From the NCBI GenBank assembly GCA_023392795.1, contig JAEWNJ010000029.1:1-26325 (forward strand): DNA of 26,325 bases, given 5' to 3'. Position numbers and translations under genes: made by a program. Below the pieces are notes generated by a model. That model worked only from the letters and a program-made list of their open reading frames with translations, searched no databases and was not told the DNA's origin. Positions 14,747 through 22,371 of this stretch are shown in pieces (position 1 is the stretch's first letter; each line of letters starts with the position of its first letter). Origin of the DNA: Candidatus Cloacimonadota bacterium (GTDB lineage: Bacteria > Cloacimonadota > Cloacimonadia > Cloacimonadales > Cloacimonadaceae).

Positions 14747-14848
14747 GTACCGGCGCTCGCCGTAGCGCCGAGCATAGGGTTTACGGGTTAACAGCCTGAA
14801 GTACCCTTGTGTAAGAATAGACATAGGCGGTACGGCGACCGCCTGTAC
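14747..14848 (+). repeat. REP unit V (102 nt, complete)
   Basis: Head hairpin GGCGCTCGCCGTAGCGCC at 14752-14769, tail hairpin GGCGGTACGGCGACCGCC at 14826-14843, GTAC at both ends. It differs from unit IV at only a few positions, mainly in the head loop. A further degenerate fragment (ACGGCGACCGGC) follows, about 90 nt before xdhA. Confidence 0.92.
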
Positions 14849-14953
14849 AGTACGGGGAACGGCGACCGGCAGTCCTAAAACGGAGGAAATGCCAGACAAA
14901 AATCGCTTTACAAAATGCGGCAGGTCTTTTGAGATTGCCTCTGAGGTAAGAAT

Positions 14954-16417
14954 ATGGATAAAGACCTGATAAATAGCGGCATTCATGAGTATATCCGCAT
15001 CGTTTTTTTCCTGAATGGGAAAGCAGAACACCGGGATCTCGCCCCGGGATTGAGCACACTGGATCTGATCAACAAGGAACTACGCCTCTGGGGCACCAAA
15101 TGCAGTTGCAACGAAGGGGATTGCGGGGCATGCACCGTGGTGATCGGGTCTTTGAGGGACGGCAACATCGTATATGAAGCGGTAAACTCCTGTCTTTATC
15201 CCGCTGCCAGGCTGCATGGCAAGCACCTCATCACCATCGAAGGTCTGGGCGATGACAATGAACTTCACCCCATCCAACTAGCCATTCTGGATCATCATGC
15301 CAGCCAGTGCGGTTACTGCACACCGGGCTTCGTGATGAGTATGTTTGCCCTTTTTGCCTCACAAAAGAGTCCCTCCAAAGAGACGATCATGGCTGCCCTC
15401 GAGGGAAACCTCTGCCGCTGCACGGGCTACCAATCCATCCTCGATGCTGCTTTGGAGATTTCTGCCACCCACGATCCGCAAAGCATCGTACCCCGCTGGT
15501 GCAGGGATACCGAAAGCGAAATCTTTAAGTTCGACCAAGCCCTTCAGACCATCAAACGCAGTTCAGACAGCCATTACCTAATCGAAAACTACTATAAGGC
15601 CACAGATGTCCAGATGCTGAAAGCCCTGCTGGCAGCGCATCCTGAAGCTGCCATCATCGCCGGCGGGACAGATGTGATGGTGCAGGTAAATATCACGCGC
15701 CGGCATTTTGCCGCTTTGATCGACATCGCCGACATCCAGGATTTGCAGAAGATATACCTGCGCCCGGACGGAGTACATATCGGCGCTGGAGTTACCTATA
15801 GCAGAATCATGGAATCGGGGATTATCCGCAGCGACTATCCGGCTTTGACCGACCTCTTCAGACTGGTGGCTTCCACGCAGATCCGCAATTTCGGCACTCT
15901 GGCTGGTAACATCGCCAATGCCTCACCGATCGGCGATTCACTGCCCCTCCTGATGGTCTATGGTGCTACCCTGGAGCTGGATTCGGCATCTGGTAAAAGA
16001 GCTGTGCCAATCCGGGAATTCTTCACGGGATACCGCAAAACTGCGCTAAAGCCGGGAGAATTCATCTCTGAGATCGTGATTCCCTCACAATCCAGGACCG
16101 CCCATATCCGCGCGCTTAAGACATCCAAACGTAAGGCAGTGGATATCTCGTCAGTTGCCTCAGCGGTAAAGATCGAGAGAGATCCCCAAGGTCGCGTCAC
16201 TGCAGCCCTGCTCGCTTTTGGCGGAGTAGCGGCGACACCAGTTTTCAGCGAGACATTCGCCAAAATGCTGACCGCAGCAGAGCCGAGGGATGCCAAACTG
16301 ATTGCCGACACAGTGGCAGGCGAGTTTGAACCGCTCTCCGATGTGCGAGGGAGCGCGGAGTATCGCAAAACCATGACTGTAAACCACGTACTGCAATACC
16401 TGGAGGAGCTACGATGA
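14954..16417 (+). CDS. xdhA: Xanthine dehydrogenase-type small subunit: [2Fe-2S]2 and FAD domains fused, 487 aa
   Basis: Electron-transfer subunit of a molybdenum hydroxylase, passing electrons from the molybdopterin subunit through two [2Fe-2S] centres to FAD. The plant-type cluster uses Cys52, 57, 60 and 80 (CNEGDCGAC); the second uses Cys119, 122 (CGYCTPGF), 154 and 156 (CRCTGY). The FAD-binding domain spans about 215-380 (AAIIAGGTDVMVQ, TQIRNFGTLAGNIANASPIGD), followed by the CO-dehydrogenase-flavoprotein C-terminal domain. An extra cysteine, Cys50, sits just before the first cluster. The fused order matches XdhA of bacteria such as Rhodobacter/Pseudomonas rather than three-subunit enzymes. 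ATG 14954 has GAGGT upstream; its stop overlaps the next start (ATGA). Purines are the likely substrate. Confidence 0.93.
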   Translation: MDKDLINSGIHEYIRIVFFLNGKAEHRDLAPGLSTLDLINKELRLWGTKCSCNEGDCGACTVVIGSLRDGNIVYEAVNSCLYPAARLHGKHLITIEGLGDDNELHPIQLAILDHHASQCGYCTPGFVMSMFALFASQKSPSKETIMAALEGNLCRCTGYQSILDAALEISATHDPQSIVPRWCRDTESEIFKFDQALQTIKRSSDSHYLIENYYKATDVQMLKALLAAHPEAAIIAGGTDVMVQVNITRRHFAALIDIADIQDLQKIYLRPDGVHIGAGVTYSRIMESGIIRSDYPALTDLFRLVASTQIRNFGTLAGNIANASPIGDSLPLLMVYGATLELDSASGKRAVPIREFFTGYRKTALKPGEFISEIVIPSQSRTAHIRALKTSKRKAVDISSVASAVKIERDPQGRVTAALLAFGGVAATPVFSETFAKMLTAAEPRDAKLIADTVAGEFEPLSDVRGSAEYRKTMTVNHVLQYLEELR

Positions 16418-18693
16418 AAAGGCTGCCATGGCACATCAACGGGAAGCTGCATGTACGGGGAAAATCCCGCTTTATCGGCGATGAAGCAGCGCCCGCAGGG
16501 ATGCTGTACGCGAAGTTCTGTTTTGCCCCCGTAGCGCATGCCAGATTGATCGGATTGGATCTTTCCGCGGCAGAGAACACTCCCGGAGTGCATGCCGTCA
16601 TCAGCGCTAAAGACATTCCCGGCGAAAACATGATCGGGCACGTGGTGCATGACGAGCCGCTGTTTCCTACCGAGACGATCATGTACCATCACCAACCGCT
16701 GGCGATGGTGCTGGCGGAGGATGAATCCATCGCGGAGCTTGCCGCGGGCAGGATACAGGTGAAATATGAGGAATTGCCGCCCATACTGGATATCGCGGAA
16801 GCGGACCAAAAACAGGAATGGTATATCCCGGAGCGCAAGATTGAACGCGGGGATGTAGATAAGGCCATCTCAGAGAGTAAATTTACCCTGAAAGGCAGTA
16901 GCTATACCGGCGGACAGGAACACTTTTACATGGAGAGTCAGAGAGTGCGCGCCATCCCCTATGATCACGAGCAAATCCATCTCTTGTGTGCCACGCAGAG
17001 CACCATGGAAGTGCAGGAAATTGCCTCTAAAGTACTAGGAATCGAGGCGCACAGGATAGTGGTGGAAGTGCCTCGATTGGGCGGAGCATTTGGGGGTAAA
17101 GAACGTGCGGCAACGATCTGGGGATGCATGGCAGCTTTGGCCGCGCATCTGACCAAGCGTCCGGTGCAGATCATCTTGACCCGCGATGAGGATATGCGCG
17201 CCACGGGTAAACGACATCCCTTCCTCAGCCATTGGCAGATCGCTTATGATCAATCTGGCAGGATTCAGGGCTGGGATATCGAATTGATGTGCAATGGCGG
17301 GGCCTATACCGATCTCTCAATCGCCATTTTGGAGCGCGCGATGTTTCATGCAGAAAATATCTATTACATTCCCAATGTCCGCATCCGGGGCAGAGCCTGC
17401 CGCACCAATCTGCCGCCCAATACGGCGTTCAGAGGCTTTGGCGGCCCTCAGGGTATATTCACCATCGAATCCGCCATCCAGAGGATCGCAGAAACACTGG
17501 GGATCGATCCCCTTGAGATCAGAAAACGCAATTCCTATCGTAGCGGTGATATAGCGCCCTACGGTCAAACGATCACGGAAGCTTCGGCCGTTAAAGTGCT
17601 GGAGAAAGTGGCGCTAAACGCCGGTTATGAGGCTTTGAAACAGGAAGTGGCGGCCTATAACCATGCTCAATCCCACTTCAAACGGGGGCTGGGGATTATG
17701 CCGGTAAAGTTTGGCATCTCCTTTACTACAGCCTTTTTAAATCAGGGTTCAGCGCTGATCTGGGTCTATATCGACGGTAGCGTGTCGGTATCCACCGGTG
17801 GAGTGGAAATGGGGCAGGAGCTGTGTTCAAAAGTGGCGATCGTGGTGTCCCGAGTTTTGGGGATCGATGTCGCCAGGATCAGAGTGGAAAGCTCTAATAC
17901 TCAACGCAGTGGAAACGCATCTCCCACAGCGGCTTCCACAGGCAGCGACATCAATGGTAATGCTGCCAGGATTGCCGCGCAGAAGATCAAGGATAATCTG
18001 CTCCCGCTGGCAAAGGCGTTACTAAGGGAAAAGTACGCTATAGAATGTGATAATCCCGTCTTTGCCGACAATCATGTGTTCGATGCCTCCGCACCCGATC
18101 AACGCATCAGTTTCAATGATCTGATCCGCTCGGCCCACCTCGCGCAAATTCCCCTGGGTGCCTTCGGTTATTACAAAACTCCGGATATCCATTTCGATCG
18201 TGATTTGGGTACGGGCAGACCTTTCCATTACTATGTTTATGGCGCGGCCATCGCGCAGGTGGAAGTGGATCTGCTCAGGGGAGAGCATCGCCTGATCAGC
18301 ACTCACATTGTCCATGAAAACGGCCAAAGCTTGCATGATGAGATAGATCTGGGACAAGTGACGGGCGCTTTCATCCAGGGCATGGGCTGGTGTACAATGG
18401 AGGATCTGCAGTGGGACAATCAGGGGCGTTATATATCTGCCAATCCCAGTACATACAAGATACCCTGCATTCGCGACATCCCGGATAATTTCGTCATTGA
18501 GCTGCTGGAATCAGACTCGCAGGAAGCCAGCGTGTTCGGTTCCAAAGCGGTCGGTGAACCACCTCTGATCTATGGTATGGCGGTCTATTTCGCGATTCGT
18601 GACGCTGTCAGAGCTGCCCGGCCAGGTGCGGAACTGAGCTTTCCTGCCACGGGCGAAGCCATCATCAGAGCCCTCAGGGAGATGAACGAATAG
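16414..18693 (+). CDS. xdhB: Xanthine dehydrogenase-type molybdopterin-binding subunit, 759 aa
   Basis: Catalytic subunit that hydroxylates the substrate at a Mo-molybdopterin centre. Landmarks of true xanthine dehydrogenases are present: TGGQEHFYME (165-174, with Gln168 contacting the cofactor), GGAFGGKE (223-230), Glu259 in RDEDM followed by GKRHPF, Arg340 in NTAFRGFGGPQG (equivalent to bovine Arg880) and Glu715 in AVGEPPL (equivalent to the catalytic base Glu1261). This residue set favours purine or hypoxanthine/xanthine over CO or aldehyde oxidation. Length is normal for XdhB. Not seen next to it: xdhC (sulfuration/insertion chaperone), molybdenum cofactor genes, purine transporters or other purine-catabolism genes, so maturation factors must lie elsewhere. 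Confidence 0.93.
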   Translation: MKRLPWHINGKLHVRGKSRFIGDEAAPAGMLYAKFCFAPVAHARLIGLDLSAAENTPGVHAVISAKDIPGENMIGHVVHDEPLFPTETIMYHHQPLAMVLAEDESIAELAAGRIQVKYEELPPILDIAEADQKQEWYIPERKIERGDVDKAISESKFTLKGSSYTGGQEHFYMESQRVRAIPYDHEQIHLLCATQSTMEVQEIASKVLGIEAHRIVVEVPRLGGAFGGKERAATIWGCMAALAAHLTKRPVQIILTRDEDMRATGKRHPFLSHWQIAYDQSGRIQGWDIELMCNGGAYTDLSIAILERAMFHAENIYYIPNVRIRGRACRTNLPPNTAFRGFGGPQGIFTIESAIQRIAETLGIDPLEIRKRNSYRSGDIAPYGQTITEASAVKVLEKVALNAGYEALKQEVAAYNHAQSHFKRGLGIMPVKFGISFTTAFLNQGSALIWVYIDGSVSVSTGGVEMGQELCSKVAIVVSRVLGIDVARIRVESSNTQRSGNASPTAASTGSDINGNAARIAAQKIKDNLLPLAKALLREKYAIECDNPVFADNHVFDASAPDQRISFNDLIRSAHLAQIPLGAFGYYKTPDIHFDRDLGTGRPFHYYVYGAAIAQVEVDLLRGEHRLISTHIVHENGQSLHDEIDLGQVTGAFIQGMGWCTMEDLQWDNQGRYISANPSTYKIPCIRDIPDNFVIELLESDSQEASVFGSKAVGEPPLIYGMAVYFAIRDAVRAARPGAELSFPATGEAIIRALREMNE

Positions 18694-19009
18694 CAGCAGA
18701 GTGATAATGAGCACTGGTTCCGGCCTCATATATCGTGTTTAGGTTGAAATGACATAATTAAACGGGGCATGGGGCTTCAGCCCCATACAATATTGGGTGG
18801 TGGGCTGGGCATAGATTATGTCATTTCAGCCCAAACACGAAATTGTTCACCGGGCTTATGATATAATCCATCCCCATCTTATCAAGCCATTCGCTGGCAT
18901 GCCAGTCTCCTGCCACTCACTTGCATTCCTCTTCCGTCCCACGCAAGAGGGTTCCAAGAGGCTTGCCTGTGGCGAGCAAGCCAGAAGATGGGAAAACCGG
19001 GGAAGGCTC
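18694..19009. other. Intergenic region between convergent xdhB and outer-membrane protein gene
   Basis: No gene seen. Contains the MITE-like palindrome at 18733-18840 and a 7-bp hairpin GGCTTGC/GCAAGCC (18960-18982, 9-nt loop) near the end of the - strand gene. Neither is followed by a clear T-tract. Confidence 0.6.
18733..18840. repeat. 108-bp MITE-like element with about 26-bp terminal inverted repeats
   Basis: The arms at 18734-18758 and 18815-18839 are inverted copies with 23 of 25 positions identical, extended by one more pair outside. Inside lies a second perfect hairpin, TGGGGC-TTCA-GCCCCA (18770-18785). It has no coding capacity. It could be a miniature transposable element, or act as a bidirectional terminator between two converging genes. 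Confidence 0.75.
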
Positions 19010-20470
19010 TTACAAATGCAGGGTGAGTGAGGCTAAGACCCGGGTGGTATCCTGATGCTTCAAATCCTGATCCAGGCTGAGTTTTACCAGTAGCCAGCTT
19101 ATGCGGTAATCCGCCTTCAGAACCAGAGACAGGGAGTTTTTGCCGAAGCTTTGATACCCCTCTTCACTCTCATCCGGGATCAACATGGGGTAGCTGCCGC
19201 TCTGCCACAGGCGATATGAGAGTTTGATCCCCAGTCCGGAGGCAGCGTAGGCAATCCCTTGTTCCCACCAGGATCCGGTCTTCAGAGCCAGGGTCTTTTC
19301 CTGATGGTGGTAACGAAAGGTAAGAAAGGTGTTGAGGGGATCGGATATCTGGCGGCTGAGCCGCAAACTCACTCGATAATGCCTGGGTATGCTGCTGACA
19401 TAGCTGCTGTCGATTACACTCAGGATTTCCCTATCCAAGCCGGTCACAGAAAGGGATGCGCCGTTTCCGGCCTGACGATAGTCAAAGCTCAGTTTGTGTT
19501 CTCCCAGCCAATTTTGGGTGCCCGGCCCGTCGTAGCTCTTGTTCATGGTGGCGGAAGCTTTCACGTCAATTCCCTTCAGAGCCGTGTAAGCCAAGCTTGC
19601 CGATAGCTCATCGCGGCCTGTACCTTCATGGAGGCGCAGTACTCTGGCCGCGTAGGCGGGTTTTTGATATGCCTTGAGCCTGGTGTAGCTCCAGCTTTGT
19701 TGAAAACCGGAGCTACGCATGTCCCAGGCAAGGGCAAAAGAGGGGCGATCCTGCACGGAGCACTCGGCGCGAAGCTGATGAGCGTTCAGCTTGGTGACGG
19801 CATATACGCTGAATATATCGAGAAGAGAGTCCTTTTCCGCATCGCAGAAAGCCCTGTCGTAATGCTGATGATAATACAGGATTCCCCCGCCGGTTCCCTT
19901 CACATTCACGCTGATCCCTGCTCCATAGATGCTTTCCCTGCTGCTGCCCAAATAGTCAGTTTTACTGCGCGGCAGCATGCTGATCTGGCGGTCAATCAGT
20001 TTGGCATCACGGTTTTGACGGGATGCGAAGGCCAGCCCCCGGAGTGAATGATGCTTCAGTTCCACCGCCATTCCCTGTGGGCAGTATGTGGTGGAGTGGG
20101 GAGCCTTTAAAATGGCGTTATCACCGCGTGATTTGCTGAGTGTAAGTCCTTCAGCCCAGGCCAGACGGTAATTTCCCAAGGCCAGAGCGTCCTTGTAACG
20201 TAGCTGGAGATTGGCTGTGCTTCTGGCTTCTCGTAGCCTGAGGGAGCCATACACTTGCACGGCGTCGTGATCAAGGCTTCCCTGAAGATTTTGGGTCTGC
20301 GGGGCTGTGAATGAATACGCGGTATGTAAGGCGGCCCGCAACTGCTCCTGATCCTGGTAAATGTCCTCGGTATAGCGATCGGGATACTCGTCCCTATAAA
20401 GTTCCGGTGTTTCTTCAGCCCCCAGTAGGGCCGAGATGAGCATCAGCAGAATGTAGCAGTAAGTTTTCAC
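19010..20470 (-). CDS. Predicted outer-membrane beta-barrel protein, 486 aa
   Basis: Family not recognised. The proposed start is GTG 20470, which overlaps the preceding stop (GTGA) and opens a good signal peptide (MKTYCYILLMLISALLGAEE); the frame continues upstream to 20545 but those residues overlap the previous gene and would bury the signal peptide. An acidic, Tyr-rich stretch follows (TPELYRDEYPDRYTEDIYQ). The rest shows alternating hydrophobic/polar strands with many aromatic ends (VQVYGSLRLREA, TANLQLRYKDALALGNYRLAW, HYRVSLRLSRQI, FLTFRYHHQEK) and ends in a strand LASLTLHL, as in outer-membrane barrels. Last gene of the operon with the ABC ATPase and the PorV-like protein. Confidence 0.65.
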   Translation of the reverse strand: MKTYCYILLMLISALLGAEETPELYRDEYPDRYTEDIYQDQEQLRAALHTAYSFTAPQTQNLQGSLDHDAVQVYGSLRLREARSTANLQLRYKDALALGNYRLAWAEGLTLSKSRGDNAILKAPHSTTYCPQGMAVELKHHSLRGLAFASRQNRDAKLIDRQISMLPRSKTDYLGSSRESIYGAGISVNVKGTGGGILYYHQHYDRAFCDAEKDSLLDIFSVYAVTKLNAHQLRAECSVQDRPSFALAWDMRSSGFQQSWSYTRLKAYQKPAYAARVLRLHEGTGRDELSASLAYTALKGIDVKASATMNKSYDGPGTQNWLGEHKLSFDYRQAGNGASLSVTGLDREILSVIDSSYVSSIPRHYRVSLRLSRQISDPLNTFLTFRYHHQEKTLALKTGSWWEQGIAYAASGLGIKLSYRLWQSGSYPMLIPDESEEGYQSFGKNSLSLVLKADYRISWLLVKLSLDQDLKHQDTTRVLASLTLHL

Positions 20471-21216
20471 CAGTCCCAGGCAAGAGCGATGCCGTGGCTG
20501 ATATTCAGTTCCGGATGAGTGCGCAGCCCGTAATACAGATTCCATGCGTCCAAAGTGAGCGCGATGCCCAGGCCAAAGCGATTTGGCTCACTCTGCCAGG
20601 AACCGTCAAGCGCAAGTAGTGGATGGAGGGTGGTCTTTAGCCCGAATCGCAGGCAATCCTTGTGATCAGGTTCATACACATAGGATATGGCGGGGGTGAT
20701 TGCTTCTGCGATAGAGCCGGAAGTGGAGATGCAAAACTGCTTATCAGGACTGTCCAGGCGCAGAGCTTTCAATTCCAAAGCGCTGTCGCCATGGAAAATA
20801 CAGGCACCCAGGTCATAGCTGAAATCCAGATGGGCATCCTCATCCTGCACACTGTCGCTGTTCATGTGCGCCGTCGCGCCCACACTGAGCAATCCGACAT
20901 CAAACGCGGCATTCAGGAAAGGATTGTGCCATGCATAATCCGGGTGAGAGAGATAGTTTGTTCCCGCGGCAAACTTGAAGACGCCGAGGGTAGTGGCACC
21001 GCAGAAACCGAAAGCCTTGATTTCAGGGGCATTGAAAGGACGGAAGTAATACGAGGACGATCCCGCTTCGCTCAGGTTTGGCGAGAGATAGCAGTCCGCG
21101 GGGTTATCCGAAAGTAAGGTGATGCCATTCAGCGCATTGGCCGAGGGAGTGAGCTCGAGCGGACCCGCGTACAGCGCAGAGGTCAGGAGCAAGCACAGCA
21201 GCACGCAACAGCGCAT
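20467..21216 (-). CDS. Predicted outer-membrane protein, PorV/UPF0164-like, 249 aa
   Basis: Signal peptide MRCCVLLCLLLTSALYA, then PLELTPSANALNGITLLSDNP and ADCYLSPNLSEAGSSSYYF, which resembles the N-terminal pattern of PorV/UPF0164 barrel proteins (S-A-x-A-L-G-G...DNPA...NPA). Many amphipathic strands follow, ending in an aromatic strand (ISHGIALAWDW), typical of outer-membrane barrels. It is short for the family. ATG 21216 lies only 5 nt after the ABC ATPase stop and has no clear ribosome binding site, so it probably depends on re-initiation. PorV-like proteins can serve type IX secretion, but this assignment is tentative. Confidence 0.6.
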   Translation of the reverse strand: MRCCVLLCLLLTSALYAGPLELTPSANALNGITLLSDNPADCYLSPNLSEAGSSSYYFRPFNAPEIKAFGFCGATTLGVFKFAAGTNYLSHPDYAWHNPFLNAAFDVGLLSVGATAHMNSDSVQDEDAHLDFSYDLGACIFHGDSALELKALRLDSPDKQFCISTSGSIAEAITPAISYVYEPDHKDCLRFGLKTTLHPLLALDGSWQSEPNRFGLGIALTLDAWNLYYGLRTHPELNISHGIALAWDW

Positions 21217-21221
21217 GGGGC

Positions 21222-22325
21222 TTAGTACAGGCTTATCTCACTCTCGGGATCAAAGAAGTGGGCTTTTACCATATCCGCAGTCATGGGTATTTCCTTGCCC
21301 AGTTGCGGCATATCCTTGGGGTCCAAACGCGCCACAAAGCTAAATTGCTTGGTTTTCAGCACTACATGGTATTCATTGCCCAGGGGTTCCACCAGGTCGC
21401 AGATGGGAGTAAAGGGCTGCGGAGCTTCGGCCATGCTGTCGTGCCGGGCGTCGTAGATATCCTCAGGGCGAATGCCCATGATGATGGCTTTGTTTTCGTA
21501 AGCTTTCAGCTTTGCTGCCTGATCATCGGTTAGGCGTAGGGCAAAATCTCCGCTGTCAAAATGCAGCGCGCCATCTTTGGCGGTCAGTTTGCCGGTGATC
21601 AGATTGATGGCGGGAGAGCCGATGAATCCAGCTACAAACATATTGGCAGGGTTGTTATAGATATTTAAGGGAGTATCGATCTGATGGATCACACCATCTT
21701 TCATTACCACAATGCGATCGGCCATGGTCATGGCTTCCACCTGGTCGTGAGTCACATAGATCATGGTATTTTCCAGAGTGCGATGCAGCTTCACGATTTC
21801 CGCGCGCATGGCCACTCTTAGTTTGGCATCCAGGTTTGAAAGCGGTTCATCAAAAAGGAATACTTTGGGATTGCGTACGATGGCTCTGCCCAGGGCCACG
21901 CGCTGACGCTGACCGCCGGAGAGCTGGCCGGGCTTGCGTTTCATCATGCTCTGGATGCCCAGCATCTCAGCCGCGTTATCCACTTTCCTGGTAATATCTG
22001 CCTTGTTTTCACCACGCAGCTTCAGGGCAAAAGCCATGTTATCGTAAACCGTCATGTGCGGGTAGAGGGCGTAGTTTTGAAACACCATGGCAATGTCGCG
22101 TTCCTTGGGCGGCATGTGATTCACCAGCTTGTCCCCGATATAGATATCGCCGCTGGAGATTTCTTCCAATCCCGCAATGAGGCGCAGGACAGTACTTTTA
22201 CCGCATCCAGAGGGACCCACGAGAACCACAAACTCTTTATCCTCAGCGGTAAAGTTTACGTCTTTAACCGCATGAAAGCCGTTGTCATAATACTTGTTCA
22301 GGTCTTTTACTACGATTTTCGCCAT
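21222..22325 (-). CDS. ABC transporter ATP-binding protein, UgpC/MsmK/MalK family, 367 aa
   Basis: Cytoplasmic ATPase of carbohydrate-type ABC importers. Motifs: Walker A GPSGCGKST (37-45), Q-loop Gln83 (VFQNYALYPHMTV), signature LSGGQRQRVALGRA (135-148), Walker B VFLFDEPLSNLD (155-166), switch His193 (VTHDQVEAMTMADR). The C-terminal part (about 235-367) is a TOBE/OB regulatory domain with GIRPEDIYDA, diagnostic of the multi-sugar ATPase group. ATG 22325 is preceded by AAGGAG. No permease or binding protein is nearby; orphan ATPases of this type often serve several sugar permeases encoded elsewhere. Downstream genes encode outer-membrane proteins. Confidence 0.93.
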   Translation of the reverse strand: MAKIVVKDLNKYYDNGFHAVKDVNFTAEDKEFVVLVGPSGCGKSTVLRLIAGLEEISSGDIYIGDKLVNHMPPKERDIAMVFQNYALYPHMTVYDNMAFALKLRGENKADITRKVDNAAEMLGIQSMMKRKPGQLSGGQRQRVALGRAIVRNPKVFLFDEPLSNLDAKLRVAMRAEIVKLHRTLENTMIYVTHDQVEAMTMADRIVVMKDGVIHQIDTPLNIYNNPANMFVAGFIGSPAINLITGKLTAKDGALHFDSGDFALRLTDDQAAKLKAYENKAIIMGIRPEDIYDARHDSMAEAPQPFTPICDLVEPLGNEYHVVLKTKQFSFVARLDPKDMPQLGKEIPMTADMVKAHFFDPESEISLY

Positions 22326-22371
22326 GGCAATCTCCTTATTGTTTATAGGTTTTTTGTGGGTGCGATAACTG

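Noticed and set aside
13377..14848. CRISPR array
   Set aside because: Repeats are palindromic, unequal in spacing, share their spacer sequence and flank a RAYT gene; no cas genes are present.
14889..14969. 26-codon leader peptide before xdhA with GGAGG upstream
   Set aside because: The binding site is only 2 nt from the ATG and there is no regulatory codon run; it could equally be a remnant ribosome binding site.
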